Source of the DNA: Variovorax beijingensis
Lineage (GTDB): Bacteria > Pseudomonadota > Gammaproteobacteria > Burkholderiales > Burkholderiaceae_C
Reading direction: 5' to 3'
Length of the DNA: 64,000 nucleotides
Assembly (NCBI RefSeq): GCF_007828835.1
Contig: NZ_VIVL01000003.1
Location: 186,001 to 250,000, forward strand
The position numbers and the translations under genes were made by a program. Shown here in pieces: positions 8,137-19,407 of the stretch. Under the pieces are notes generated by a model. That model was given only the letters and a program-made list of their open reading frames with translations. It was not told the DNA's origin and did not search any database. Position 1 is the first letter of the stretch. Each line of letters begins with the position of its first letter.

Positions 8137-9123
8137 ATGAAACGCCTCCCCGCACTCGCCCGCATGGTGCTGCTGTTGTCCTGCCTTGGCCTGGCACCGC
8201 TCGCCGCGCTGGCCGCCGACACCGGGTTTCCGTCGCGCCCGGTCACGCTCGTGATTCCCTTTCCGCCCGGCGGCGCCACCGATGTGAACGGGCGCGTGAT
8301 TGCCCAGCGCCTGGGCAAGGAGCTCGGCCAGCCCGTGGTCATCGAGAACCGCGGCGGCGCCGGCACGGTGATCGGCGCGAGCTATGTCTCCAAGGCGGCG
8401 CCCGATGGCTACACGCTGCTGATCAGTTCGGGCACCACCTTCACGGTGAATCCCGCCATCCGCCCCAACCTGCCCTACGACCCGGTCAAGGGCTTCGAGC
8501 CGATCGGCCTGGCCGGGCGCGTGGGCCTCATCCTGCTTGCGAACAGCGAAGTGCCGGTGCAGACCGTCAAGCAGTTCGTCGACTACGTGAAGGCCTCGCC
8601 CGGAAAGTATTCGTACGCGTCCTTCGGCACCGGCACCACCTCGCAGTTCGCCGGCGAGACCATCCTGCATGCCGCCGGCCTCAAGATGACGCACGTGCCC
8701 TACAAGGGCAGCGCGCCGGCCATGACCGACCTCATGGGTGGGCAGGTTCCGTTCAGCATCGACACCGTGAGCGCGGCCATTCCGCAGCTCAAGAGCGGCA
8801 AGATCAAGGCCATTGCCGTGACCACGGCCAAGCGCTCGACGCTGCTGCCCGACGTGCCCACCATGGCCGAGAGCGGCTACCCCGAAATCAACACCGACAG
8901 CTGGCTGGCGCTGGCGGCGCCGAAGGGCCTCCCGCCCGACGTGAAGGCCAGGCTCGAAAAGGCGCTGGCCGCGACCATGGCCGATCCCGACACGCGCGCC
9001 AAGCTCGCCGCCCAGGGCCTGGAGCCGGGCTACAGCAACTCGGCCGCCGTGAGCGAACTGATCGCCAAGGAATTGCCGCTGATGCGCGCCATCGCCGCGC
9101 GCGCCAACATCACCGCTGACTGA
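8137..9123 (+). CDS. Bug/TctC-family tripartite tricarboxylate transporter binding protein
   Basis: 328-residue periplasmic solute-binding protein. A signal peptide runs to about residue 27 (cleavage after ALA-A). Hallmarks include RPVTLVIPFPPGGATDVNGR, ENRGGAGTVIGA, the VPYKGSAPAMTDLMGGQ segment and the VPTMAESGYPE segment. An AGGAG Shine-Dalgarno sequence at 8126-8130 supports the ATG. Bug proteins are strongly expanded in Burkholderiales and usually bind carboxylates or amides. No TctA/TctB membrane genes are adjacent, as is common for orphan Bug genes. The following amidase suggests the ligand could be an amide or its acid product; this is speculation from context. Confidence 0.93.
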   Translation: MKRLPALARMVLLLSCLGLAPLAALAADTGFPSRPVTLVIPFPPGGATDVNGRVIAQRLGKELGQPVVIENRGGAGTVIGASYVSKAAPDGYTLLISSGTTFTVNPAIRPNLPYDPVKGFEPIGLAGRVGLILLANSEVPVQTVKQFVDYVKASPGKYSYASFGTGTTSQFAGETILHAAGLKMTHVPYKGSAPAMTDLMGGQVPFSIDTVSAAIPQLKSGKIKAIAVTTAKRSTLLPDVPTMAESGYPEINTDSWLALAAPKGLPPDVKARLEKALAATMADPDTRAKLAAQGLEPGYSNSAAVSELIAKELPLMRAIAARANITAD

Positions 9124-9225
9124 TGGACGCCCCCCGAAGCGCCTTCGGCGCCTCCCCCCACTGGGGGGCGCACCCGGCGGCCGGGCAAAGCCCGTTCCGC
9201 GGGCGCGCTGGCCTCAGCCCGATGG
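9124..9225. repeat. REP-like GC-rich intergenic palindromic element
   Basis: Between the Bug and amidase genes lies a compact chain of inverted repeats: GCGCCTTCGGCGC, then CCCCCCACTGGGGGG, then CCGGCGGCCGG and CCCGTTCCGCGGG. I recognise this style of element as common between genes in Variovorax and relatives, where it recurs across the genome. No second copy is visible in this window, so its repeat status rests on that recollection. It may form hairpins in the transcript and modulate read-through into the amidase gene. Confidence 0.5.
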
Positions 9226-9238
9226 AACAACAACCGAC

Positions 9239-10762
9239 ATGAGCAACCACACCGAATTGATCGAACACTCCGCCGTCGAACTGCGCCGGCTCATCGGCAG
9301 CAAGGCGGTCTCGCCGGTCGAGCTGCTCGAAGCCTGCATCGCGCGCATCGAGCGCGTGAACCCCTTCATCAACGCCGTGACCGCCACCTGCTTCGAGCGC
9401 GCGCGGGCCGAGGCCCGGGCGGCGGAAAGCGCCGTCATGCGCGGCGACGCGCTGGGCCTGCTGCATGGCCTGCCGCTCGGCGTGAAGGATCTCGAACCTA
9501 CCGAAGGCCTGCTCACCACCTGGGGCTCCGCGATCTTCCGCGACCACGTGCCGCAGGAAGACATCGAGCTGGTGGCACGCCTTCGCAAGGCTGGCGCCAT
9601 CGTGGCGGGCAAGACCAACGTTCCGGAGATGGGCGCCGGCGCCAACTCGCGCAACGAGGTGTGGGGCGCCACCGGCAATCCCTTCAACCCGAACCTCAAT
9701 GCCGGCGGCTCCTCCGGCGGCTCGGCCGCCGCGCTGGCCTGCGACATGCTGCCCGTGTGCACCGGCTCCGACACCGGCGGCTCGCTGCGCATTCCGGCCG
9801 CCAAGTGCGGCGTGGTGGGCTTCCGGCCCTCGCCGGGCATCGTGCCGAGCGTGCGCAAGCCGCTGGGCTGGACGCCGATCTCGGTCGTGGGCCCGATGGG
9901 CCGCACGGTGGAAGACGCATGCCTGCAGATGGCCGCTTCCGCCGGCATGCACGCGGGGGATCCGCTGAGCTATCCGCTCGATCCGCTCAGCTTCCTGAAG
10001 CCCGCCGGCATCGACCTGAGCCAACTGCGCGTGGCATGGACCGAAGACTTCGGCACCTGCGCGGTGGACGACGGCATCCGTGCCACCATGCGCAGCAAGA
10101 TCGGCGCGATGCAGCACCTGTTCAAGCGCTGCGACCAGGTCGAATTCGACCTCGGCGAAGCGCACCGCTGCTTCGACGTGCTGCGCGCCGAGGCCTTCGT
10201 GGCCGGCATGCATGCCGCCTACCAGCGCGACCCGGCCAGCCTGGGTCCCAACTCCCGCGCCAACTACGAAATGGGTGCGCAGATGAGCCTGCTCGACAGC
10301 GCCTGGGCCCAGGCCGAGCAGACCCGGCTCATCAAGCGCTTCCAGGCCGCCTTCGCCGACTACGACCTGATCCTCTCGCCCACCACGCCGGTGTCGCCCT
10401 TTCCATGGACCCAGCTGTATGCGGACACCATCAACGGCGAAAAGCAGGCGAACTATTACCGCTGGCTCGCGCTGACCTACGTGGTCACGCTGACCACGCA
10501 TCCGGCGCTGGCGCTGCCCTGTGGCCTCGACCACGCGGGCATGCCCTTCGGGCTGCAGGTCGTGGGCGCGTTCAGGGCCGACCACCAGGTGCTGGCCGCG
10601 GCGCACGCCATGGAAAAGGCCTTCGCGGCCGACGCGCAATTGCGCCGCCCGCGGCCCGACATCGCATCGCTGCGCGCGGCCGAACCCGCGCTCACGTCGA
10701 TTGTCACGGCGCCGCCCGGTGCGGGCAGCAGCGCGCCTGCAGCCGCCACCTCCGCCGTCTGA
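9239..10762 (+). CDS. Amidase (amidase-signature family)
   Basis: 507 residues, typical of GatA/AmiE-type amidase-signature hydrolases. The Ser-cisSer-Lys triad is visible: Lys83 in GVKD, Ser158/159 in [12 protein letters not shown], and Ser182 in [11 protein letters not shown]. It hydrolyses a carboxamide to acid and ammonia; the substrate cannot be told from sequence. It lacks GatB/GatC neighbours, so a tRNA amidotransferase role is unlikely. It lies 115 bases downstream of the Bug binding-protein gene in the same direction and may be part of the same catabolic unit. The C-terminal 40 residues are Ala/Pro-rich and beyond the catalytic fold. Confidence 0.92.
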   Translation: MSNHTELIEHSAVELRRLIGSKAVSPVELLEACIARIERVNPFINAVTATCFERARAEARAAESAVMRGDALGLLHGLPLGVKDLEPTEGLLTTWGSAIFRDHVPQEDIELVARLRKAGAIVAGKTNVPEMGAGANSRNEVWGATGNPFNPNLNAGGSSGGSAAALACDMLPVCTGSDTGGSLRIPAAKCGVVGFRPSPGIVPSVRKPLGWTPISVVGPMGRTVEDACLQMAASAGMHAGDPLSYPLDPLSFLKPAGIDLSQLRVAWTEDFGTCAVDDGIRATMRSKIGAMQHLFKRCDQVEFDLGEAHRCFDVLRAEAFVAGMHAAYQRDPASLGPNSRANYEMGAQMSLLDSAWAQAEQTRLIKRFQAAFADYDLILSPTTPVSPFPWTQLYADTINGEKQANYYRWLALTYVVTLTTHPALALPCGLDHAGMPFGLQVVGAFRADHQVLAAAHAMEKAFAADAQLRRPRPDIASLRAAEPALTSIVTAPPGAGSSAPAAATSAV

Positions 10763-10793
10763 GAAAGCCGCGCGGCCGGCCACCGTGCCGGCC

Positions 10794-10825
10794 TTGACCT
10801 TGACACGGTGTCAACCTGGAAACTG
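10794..10825 (+). promoter_or_regulatory. CueR/MerR-type promoter-operator of copper ATPase gene
   Basis: A -35-like TTGACC (10794-10799) overlaps a perfect dyad TTGACAC-G-GTGTCAA (10800-10814). A GAAACT element follows about 19 bases after the -35. A dyad filling an over-long spacer is the layout of MerR-family metal promoters such as CueR-controlled copA. No merR-type gene is seen nearby, so the regulator would be encoded elsewhere. The -10 match is weak. Confidence 0.6.
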
Positions 10826-10880
10826 GCGATGCGCTGCGCGTGGTGCGCAGCATCTTTTTGTTTTCTCGTTGGAGCACTCG

Positions 10881-13079
<2,199 letters not shown>

Positions 13080-13163
13080 TCTTGCCGCGCCATCGGGCGC
13101 CGGGCCGGCAGCATTCGAATTCGGCCTACATACATCTGGCGCGGATTCATGCAAGTTGGACGG

Positions 13164-13382
13164 ATGACACAGCCCATCGAACTCATCATCGAGGAGCCAG
13201 CCCTCGGTTCATTTGTCTGGCGCCTGCTCGAAACGGATGCGGAAGGAGCGAACCCCAAGGTGCTTCGCGACGCCTTCGACCCGGCGGACACCTATGAAGC
13301 CGCGCTGGCCGCGGGACAGCGCGCGCTCCACAGCGAGATTCGCCGGCGCGCGCCCAGCCAGCCCGCCAACCAGAGCGCCTGA
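13164..13382 (+). CDS. Small hypothetical protein
   Basis: 72 residues from ATG at 13164 (77 from ATG at 13149; neither has a convincing ribosome site). Composition is that of a soluble protein, with alternating acidic and hydrophobic residues (ELIIEEPALGSFVWRLLET) and a helical C-terminal half rich in Ala. I recognise no domain. It sits alone between copA and the converging CBS gene. Confidence 0.55.
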   Translation: MTQPIELIIEEPALGSFVWRLLETDAEGANPKVLRDAFDPADTYEAALAAGQRALHSEIRRRAPSQPANQSA

Positions 13383-13420
13383 GAGAAACCAGCCGCTGAC
13401 GCGCGGCCCGCGGGCCGTTG

Positions 13421-13855
13421 CTACAAGTGCCTCGGCCGCGCAGGCTCGGAGATCTTTCCGAGCGGATCGGCCGCCGCACCGGCCTCGCCCTTGGCCGCCA
13501 CGTCGCCCAGCGACAGGATGCCCACGAGGCGCTTGTCGCGGTCGACCACCGGAAGCCTGCGGATCTGCACCGCGCTCATCTGGCTGAGCGCTTCGTCGAC
13601 GGTGTCGTCGGCATAGCACCAGTACGCGTCGGCGGTCATGATCTGCTTGACCGGCGAGGCGCCCAGATCGATCTCGCGGGCCACGCCGCGCACGGCGATG
13701 TCCCGGTCGGTCACCACGCCGACCAGCCGGTTGCCGTCGCAGACCGGCAGCACGCCCACCTCGAGCTCCTCGAGCGCCTTGGCCGCCTGCACGATGGTGT
13801 CGCCCGGTGCGACCGTGCGAACGCCGCGCGTCATCACTTCATGAACCTGAGTCAT
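13421..13855 (-). CDS. CBS-domain-pair protein
   Basis: 144 residues forming one Bateman module. CBS1 is about 7-60 (VMTRGVRTVAPGDTIVQAAK through GVVTDRDIAVR), CBS2 about 72-125 (IMTADAYWCYADDTVDEAL through LVGILSLGDVA). The ligand is usually an adenosine nucleotide; no catalytic domain is attached, so it is likely a small energy- or stress-sensing protein. ATG at 13855 is preceded by AAGGGA at a good distance. It is transcribed alone and divergent from the SMP-30 gene. Confidence 0.9.
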   Translation of the reverse strand: MTQVHEVMTRGVRTVAPGDTIVQAAKALEELEVGVLPVCDGNRLVGVVTDRDIAVRGVAREIDLGASPVKQIMTADAYWCYADDTVDEALSQMSAVQIRRLPVVDRDKRLVGILSLGDVAAKGEAGAAADPLGKISEPARPRHL

Positions 13856-14006
13856 CGCATGTCCCTTCTGCAGCAGAGTCGGATCGCAAGCTCACCGCAA
13901 GTAAGCCATGTCGCACTTCGCGCAGCGAAGGGCCCGGCTGCGCACGGCGGGTACGTAAGATCGGCGTCCGCCGGTTTTCCACAACGACGAAAAAGGAGAT
14001 CTACAG

Positions 14007-15113
14007 ATGCAGAACAAAGCCCTCGAGCCTCGCCGCCGCTTCCTGAAGAATGCCGCGGGCTCCGGACTGGCCGCCTTCGCCGGGCTGGCCGGCGCGCAGT
14101 CCTTCGACTTCAAGCCCAACCAGCGCTACCCGGACCCTTCGGTGCTGATCCTGGATCCGAGCTTTGCCAAGTACCGCATCTACAGCAGCACCGTCGAGCA
14201 GCTGGGCACCGGCATGCGCTGGGCCGAGGGGCCGGTGTACTTTCCGGAAGGCGGCTACCTGCTGTGCAGCGACATTCCGAACAACCGGCTCATGAAGTAC
14301 GACGAGAAGACCGGCAAGTTCACGGTGCACAAGCAGAACGCCAACTATGCCAACGGCAACACGCGCGATCGACAGGGCCGCCTCGTCACCTGCGAACATT
14401 CGGTCACGCGCCGCGTGGTGCGCACCGAGAAGAACGGCCGCATGACCGTGCTGGCCGACAGCTACGAGGGCAAGAAGCTCAACGCGCCCAACGACGTGGT
14501 CGTGAAGTCGGACGACAGCGTGTGGTTCACCGACCCGACCTTCGGCATCAACGGCGAGTGGGAAGGATCGAAGGCCACGCCGGAGCAGGCCACCACCAAC
14601 GTCTACCGCATCGCGAGCGACGGCAAGCTCAGCGCCGTCATCACCGATCTGGTGAACCCGAACGGGCTCGCGTTCTCGCCGGACGAGAAGAAGCTCTACG
14701 TGGTCGAGTGGAAGGGCACGCCCAACCGCAGCATCTGGAGCTACGACGTTGCAGCCGAAGGCGCCAGCGTGTCGAACAAGACCAAGCTCATCGACGCGGA
14801 CGGCCCCGGCGCGCTCGACGGATTCCGCGTCGACCGCGACGGCAACCTCTGGTGCGGATGGGGCTTCAACGGCGCATTCGCGCCCGAACCCACCGACGTC
14901 GGCGGCGGCCTGAAGGCCCACCTGCCGCTCGGAAAATCCGAAGAGATGGACGGCGTGAAGGTCTTCAACCGCGACGGCAAGCCGATCGGCTTCATCCGCC
15001 TTCCGGAACGCTGCGCCAACCTGGAGTTCGGCGGGCCCAAGCGCAACCGCCTCTACATGGCGAGCAGCCATTCGCTCTATGCGCTCTACGTGGAGGCGCA
15101 CGGCGCGGTCTAG
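14007..15113 (+). CDS. SMP-30/gluconolactonase-family protein with Tat signal
   Basis: 368 residues. The N-terminus PRRRFLKNAAGSGLAAFAGLAGAQS matches the twin-arginine export motif with a cleavage site near AGA-Q. The rest is a six-bladed propeller of the SMP-30/gluconolaconase/LRE type: EGPVYFPEGGYLLCSDIPNN, NAPNDVVVKSDDSVWFTDPT and NPNGLAFSPDEKKLYVVE supply the metal-binding Glu, Asn and Asp. It likely hydrolyses a sugar or related lactone in the periplasm. Shine-Dalgarno AAGGAG lies at 13993. The ligand is not predictable, and no sugar dehydrogenase is adjacent. Confidence 0.9.
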   Translation: MQNKALEPRRRFLKNAAGSGLAAFAGLAGAQSFDFKPNQRYPDPSVLILDPSFAKYRIYSSTVEQLGTGMRWAEGPVYFPEGGYLLCSDIPNNRLMKYDEKTGKFTVHKQNANYANGNTRDRQGRLVTCEHSVTRRVVRTEKNGRMTVLADSYEGKKLNAPNDVVVKSDDSVWFTDPTFGINGEWEGSKATPEQATTNVYRIASDGKLSAVITDLVNPNGLAFSPDEKKLYVVEWKGTPNRSIWSYDVAAEGASVSNKTKLIDADGPGALDGFRVDRDGNLWCGWGFNGAFAPEPTDVGGGLKAHLPLGKSEEMDGVKVFNRDGKPIGFIRLPERCANLEFGGPKRNRLYMASSHSLYALYVEAHGAV

Positions 15114-15142
15114 CGTGCGGGCCGGCCGGCCGCCGCGCTAGA
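15109..15142. terminator. Hairpin spanning both stop codons of convergent genes
   Basis: TCTAGCG (15109-15115) pairs with CGCTAGA (15136-15142), and the 20-base interior contains the palindrome GGCCGGCC. The arms include the TAG stops of the SMP-30 gene and of the debranching-enzyme gene. It is a candidate bidirectional terminator, but no T-run follows on either strand, so a Rho-independent mechanism is uncertain. Confidence 0.45.
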
Positions 15143-17288
15143 GCTGCAGGTTGACCTGGACGCCCGGCGTGCCGGGTGCCGTCTGCGCGACCACGACGAT
15201 GCGCTCCTCGAGCCGCTGGAAATGCAGGTCCACCCGCGCCTGGCCCACCCGCAGCCGCTGCACGTGCAGCTGGTCGATGTCGGCCGGCAGCCGCGGCTGC
15301 ACGATCTTCACCTCGCGCCGGATGCCGTCCACCTGCAGGCCGAGGCAGGCCTGCAGCAGCATGAAGACCGAGCCGGCGGCCCAGGCCTGCGGCAGGCATG
15401 CCACCGGATAGGCCACGGGCGACTGGCCCGGCTCGCGGTCGAAGCCGCAGAACAGTTCCGGCAGCCGCATGCCGAAGTGCGTGGCCGACTCGAACAGGTT
15501 GTCCAGGATGCGCACCACGCCGTCGCGCTCGCCGTAGCGCGCGAGGCCGGCCGCGCACAGGGCCGCGTCGTGCGGCCACACCGATCCGTTGTGATAGGAC
15601 ATCGGATTGAACCGCACCGCCTCCGCCGGCAGGGTACGAACCCCCCAGCCCGATGCGAAGGCGGACGACAGCAGCTGGCGGCCCACGGCCTGGGCCCGCT
15701 CGGCGCTCGGCAGGCCGGCGAACAGCAGGTGGCCCGCATTGGAAGCACGCACGCGGCAAGGCTGGTTGGCGCCGTCGATGGCCAGCGCATAGAAGCCCAG
15801 GTCGTCGAGCCAGAACCGGCTCTCGACCGAAAGGCGCATGGCCGCCGCGCGCTGGCGCCAGCGGCTCGCGCCCGCATCGCCGCGCCACTCGGCCATCGCC
15901 GACATCGCGAGAAAGGCCGCATAGGCATAGCCCTGGACTTCCACCAGCGCGATCGGCCCTTCGGGTGTGCGGCCGTCGGCATGGAAGATGGAATCGTGGC
16001 TGTCCTTCCAGCCCTGGTTGACCAGGCCGCTGGCTTCACCGCGCTGGTAGGCGAGCAGGCCATCGGGATGGCGCGCCATGTTCCGCTCCATCCATTCGCA
16101 GGCCGCGCCGAGCGCGGGCCAGATGCGGTCGATGGTGGCGCGGTCGCCGGTGCGCTGCGCATAGGCGCCGGCCAGCGCCACGAACAGCGGCGTGGTATCG
16201 ACGCCGCCGTAGTACTGGCCGAAGGGCAGTTCGTCGACGGCGGCCATCTCGCCCTTGCGGGTCTCGTGCATGATCTTTCCGGGCTCCGCATCGCGGAAGC
16301 TCGAGGTCTGGTGCGCCTGCCGCGCCGCCAGGAATTCGAGCACGCCCTGCGCCAGCCTCGGATCGATCCACAGCGTCTGGAAGGCCGTGACGATCGCGTC
16401 GCGCCCGAACGGCGTCGAGAACCACGGGATCCCCGCATAGGGATAGGGGCCGGTGGGCAGATCGGTGGTGAGTAGCGCGAGGTCGGCGCGCGAGCGGTCG
16501 AGCCAGGCCTGGAACAGGCGCCCCGAGGCGTGCAGCCGCGAGCCGCGCCGCTGGCGCTGGCGCATGCGCCAGCGCGCGAGCACGCAGGCCTCGCGGAAGC
16601 GCTCGGCGCCGGGCCGCGCGGGCTCGGTGCCCACTTCCAGGTAGAGCGTCCAGTGGCCGCGCGCGGCCAGCGGCACGGCGAATTCCGCGGTGCCCGCGTC
16701 CAGGCGCTGCGGTGCCTCGGAAAAATCGATGCAGGCCAGCCGTGTGACCGTGTCCAGCCCCTGGTAGCGCAGCACCACGCCCTGCGCACCGACCTCGGGC
16801 GTGCCGATCTCGCCGCGCCGCGCGCGCCGCTGGCCGCGCACCTCGAACATGTCGCGGAAATCGGCGCCGAACTGCAGCGCGAGCGGCGCCTGCGCCGGCT
16901 GGTCGCCGTAGTTGACCAGCCGGATGCGCTCGAACAGCCGCGCACCCCAGAGAAAGCGCTTGCGCTCCATGTGGATCACGCCCTGCGGCATCGACGTCGA
17001 CCCGAGCACCGGCAGCGGCCGGTTGGTGAGGTTGGCGGTGAAGAAGACGTTGTCGTGGCTCACGCCGCTCGACAACAGCGGCGGCCGCGCGCCAGCCAGC
17101 CTCAGCACGAAGGTCGACAGCATGCGCGTGTCGTCGTGGAACAGCCCGTCGACGCCGCCGCCCACGTCGCCGTGGCCGTCCATCACGAAGTAGGTGTCGC
17201 CCTCCTTGAGCACGAAGGCATGCTGCACCGCGCGCTCGGGCGCGGTCTCGGCCTGCTCGGTGGCGGGCACTTCGGCGCTCATGCTCAT
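15138..17288 (-). CDS. Amylo-alpha-1,6-glucosidase-like (glycogen debranching family) protein
   Basis: 716 residues. The N-terminal third (about 20-215) matches the beta-rich GDE N-terminal domain (FVMDGHGDVGGGVDGLFHDDTRML). The C-terminal part (about 255-690) is an (alpha/alpha)6 barrel of the MGH1/amylo-glucosidase type: GIPWFSTPFGRDAIVTAFQTLW, VDTTPLFV, NQGWKDSHDSIFHADG and YHNGSVWPHDAALCA carry the likely acidic catalytic residues. These proteins hydrolyse alpha-glucosidic links in oligosaccharides or glucans. The ATG lies 2 bases after the stop of the glycosyltransferase gene, so the pair is translationally linked. Confidence 0.88.
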   Translation of the reverse strand: MSMSAEVPATEQAETAPERAVQHAFVLKEGDTYFVMDGHGDVGGGVDGLFHDDTRMLSTFVLRLAGARPPLLSSGVSHDNVFFTANLTNRPLPVLGSTSMPQGVIHMERKRFLWGARLFERIRLVNYGDQPAQAPLALQFGADFRDMFEVRGQRRARRGEIGTPEVGAQGVVLRYQGLDTVTRLACIDFSEAPQRLDAGTAEFAVPLAARGHWTLYLEVGTEPARPGAERFREACVLARWRMRQRQRRGSRLHASGRLFQAWLDRSRADLALLTTDLPTGPYPYAGIPWFSTPFGRDAIVTAFQTLWIDPRLAQGVLEFLAARQAHQTSSFRDAEPGKIMHETRKGEMAAVDELPFGQYYGGVDTTPLFVALAGAYAQRTGDRATIDRIWPALGAACEWMERNMARHPDGLLAYQRGEASGLVNQGWKDSHDSIFHADGRTPEGPIALVEVQGYAYAAFLAMSAMAEWRGDAGASRWRQRAAAMRLSVESRFWLDDLGFYALAIDGANQPCRVRASNAGHLLFAGLPSAERAQAVGRQLLSSAFASGWGVRTLPAEAVRFNPMSYHNGSVWPHDAALCAAGLARYGERDGVVRILDNLFESATHFGMRLPELFCGFDREPGQSPVAYPVACLPQAWAAGSVFMLLQACLGLQVDGIRREVKIVQPRLPADIDQLHVQRLRVGQARVDLHFQRLEERIVVVAQTAPGTPGVQVNLQL

Positions 17289-17290
17289 GC

Positions 17291-18379
17291 TCAGGCGGCC
17301 TCGCGGTAGAGAGGCTCTTGCAGCTCTTGCGGCTCCTGCGGCAGGAGCTTGCCGCCGCCGGCCAGGCGCGCGTACTGCTCGACATAGGCGCTGGCCATGC
17401 CCTGCGCCGTGTAGCGCCGCTCGAAGGCCTGCCGCACGCGGCGGCGGTCGAGCCCGCCGATGGCATGCACCGCCTCGACGGCCTGCGCCTCGTCCTCGAC
17501 GATGAGCCCGCTCACGCCGTGCTCGATCACCTCGGGCACCGAGCCGCAGCGCCAGCCGATCACCGGCGTGCCGCAGGCCATGGCCTCGATCATCACCAGG
17601 CCGAAGGGCTCGGGCCAGTCGATCGGAAAGAGCAGCGCCCGCGCACCGCCGAGGAAGGCGGCCTTGTCGGCGTCGCCGATCTCTCCGATGAACTCGACCA
17701 GCGGATCGTCCAGCAGCGGCTGGATCTTCTGCGCGAAGTAGGTCGCGTCCGCCGCGTCGACCTTGGCCGCGATTTTCAGCGGCAGCCCCGCGCGCCTGGC
17801 GATCTCGATGGCGCGGTCGGGCCGCTTCTCGGGCGAGATGCGGCCGAGGAAGGCCAGGTAGCCGCCGGGGTTCGGTTCGAAGGCATAGGGGGTCTCTTCG
17901 AGTCCGTGCGGAATGGTCGCGAGCCAGTTGGCAAAGGGCAGTGGCTTTCGCTGGTGCCGCGAGATGGAGACCAGCGGAAACTGGTTCCAGCGCATGTACG
18001 CGCCGGGCAGGTCCGCAATGTCCAGGCGCCCGTGCAGCGTGGTGAGCGTGCGGCCGGCCATGTCCTCGAAGAAGGGGAAGTGCAACAGGTCGACGTGGAA
18101 ATGCAGCACGTCGAACTCGTGCGCTCGTCGCCGCACCTCATGGAGCATGCAAAGGTGGCTGGCCAGGTCGGACTTCAGCGGCGCCGGGTCCAGCCGCAGG
18201 GCCTGGGCCCGCATGGGCGCCAGGCGGGCCCGGGTCTGCGTGTCCGCGGAGGCGAACAGCGTGACCTCGTGGCCCTGGTCCACCAGCGCATTGGCCAGGT
18301 GGGCAACGACCCGTTCGGTGCCGCCATAGAGCCGCGGCGGAACGGCTTCGTACAGGGGCGCGATCTGCGCGATCTTCAT
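17291..18379 (-). CDS. Glycosyltransferase family 4 protein
   Basis: 362 residues, GT-B fold, retaining type. The N-terminal domain begins MKIAQIAPLYEAVPPRLYGG with the glycine-rich acceptor-side loop GGTERVV. The C-terminal domain shows FLGRISPEKRPDRAIEIA and the donor-site EX7E region EPFGLVMIEAMACGTPVIG. It resembles AviGT4-like transferases. Start is ATG at 18379; the open frame extends upstream but without family sequence. It is followed at 2 bases by a debranching-like hydrolase, so the pair may build and trim one glucan or capsule-related glycan. Donor and acceptor are unknown. Confidence 0.88.
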   Translation of the reverse strand: MKIAQIAPLYEAVPPRLYGGTERVVAHLANALVDQGHEVTLFASADTQTRARLAPMRAQALRLDPAPLKSDLASHLCMLHEVRRRAHEFDVLHFHVDLLHFPFFEDMAGRTLTTLHGRLDIADLPGAYMRWNQFPLVSISRHQRKPLPFANWLATIPHGLEETPYAFEPNPGGYLAFLGRISPEKRPDRAIEIARRAGLPLKIAAKVDAADATYFAQKIQPLLDDPLVEFIGEIGDADKAAFLGGARALLFPIDWPEPFGLVMIEAMACGTPVIGWRCGSVPEVIEHGVSGLIVEDEAQAVEAVHAIGGLDRRRVRQAFERRYTAQGMASAYVEQYARLAGGGKLLPQEPQELQEPLYREAA

Positions 18380-18569
18380 CGTCAAGACAATCTCCTCGCA
18401 AGGGAATGAATGAACAAGGAACAAGGCGAAGAATGGAGGCGGCGCAGCCTCCGTGCGCATATTTTGGGGTGGGCCCGACCGCTTTCAAGAGCCGCCTGCG
18501 CGGCCTGCGCCGCTTGCGCGCGGCGCGGGCTTGCTCTAGATTTTTCAGCTCGTGACAGGAGGTTTTTCG

Positions 18570-19235
18570 ATGAACATTCTTGAAACCGTCGCGGACCAGT
18601 CGGATGCGATGCGTCTGCCGCTCTATGCGGTGACCGTGACCGCGGTGGCGCGCGAACAGGCGCCGGCGCTGCTGTCGCTGCACTGGCACGGTTTCTTCCG
18701 GCGGACACCGCTTCGCCTGCCGGGCGTGCCGCTGCCGGCGCGGCCGGTGCCGCAGTCGATGGCGCAGTTGGACGTGCCCGCGGGCCGGCTCGATGCGTTC
18801 GACGAGCTCGAGCGTTCGCTGCTCGAAGCCGCCTGGCAGCTCGGCGCCTGGGACGTGGAGCGGCTCGAGCGGCCCGCGTGGTGGCGCCTGGGCGCGCCGG
18901 CCACCGAAGTCAGCGATGGGCGGCGCGCCTTCGGCTACTACGACGACGACGCGCAGGACGGCGAGCACCTGATGGCCGATGCCCCCGACCGCGAAGAGCT
19001 GATGCGCCTGGCGGCGCACCGCGGCTACCTGCGCTGGCTGTTCCGTCCGCGCAAGCGCGGCATCTGGGCCGCGGTGCAGGAGCCGCAGGGCGGCGACGAC
19101 ACGCTCGACGACAGCGGCGGGCGCGCGCTGCCCTGCCCCGTCATGCCGCAGCCGCGGCAGGCCGATGCCGCGGCACGCCGCACCACCGTCTACCGGCTGG
19201 GCCGCAGCCACCGCCTCGTGCTGGGCGGGCCCTGA
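18570..19235 (+). CDS. Hypothetical protein upstream of groES
   Basis: 221 residues, ATG at 18570 behind a strong AGGAGG at 18557-18562. I do not recognise the family. The sequence is soluble, with aromatic-rich stretches (ALLSLHWHGFFRRTPLRLPG; PAWWRLGAP), an acidic patch (YYDDDAQDGEH) and a basic patch (YLRWLFRPRKRG). No signal peptide or membrane helix. It is separated from groES by 172 bases carrying a heat-shock promoter, so it is probably an independent unit. Confidence 0.75.
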   Translation: MNILETVADQSDAMRLPLYAVTVTAVAREQAPALLSLHWHGFFRRTPLRLPGVPLPARPVPQSMAQLDVPAGRLDAFDELERSLLEAAWQLGAWDVERLERPAWWRLGAPATEVSDGRRAFGYYDDDAQDGEHLMADAPDREELMRLAAHRGYLRWLFRPRKRGIWAAVQEPQGGDDTLDDSGGRALPCPVMPQPRQADAAARRTTVYRLGRSHRLVLGGP

Positions 19236-19270
19236 AAAAAATCGTCACAAAAAAATGCGCGCGACAGGCC

Positions 19271-19298
19271 CTTGAAGCGCCGCGCGCGCGCCCATAGC
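19271..19298 (+). promoter_or_regulatory. Sigma-32 (heat-shock) promoter of groESL
   Basis: CTTGAA (19271-19276), a 14-base spacer, then CCCATAGC (from 19291) closely match the RpoH consensus CTTGAA-N11-14-CCCCATNT. It lies about 110 bases upstream of groES. No CIRCE (HrcA) repeat is seen, so RpoH is the likely control. Confidence 0.75.
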
Positions 19299-19407
19299 TC
19301 TCGCGCGCCGGCCTCTTGCGGCCGGCAGCAACGTGAACCCACATGCGCCGGCCGCGTGCCGGCGCAGGTTCTCTTTTTGATGACCTGCATCGCTTAGGAG
19401 ATCGAAC

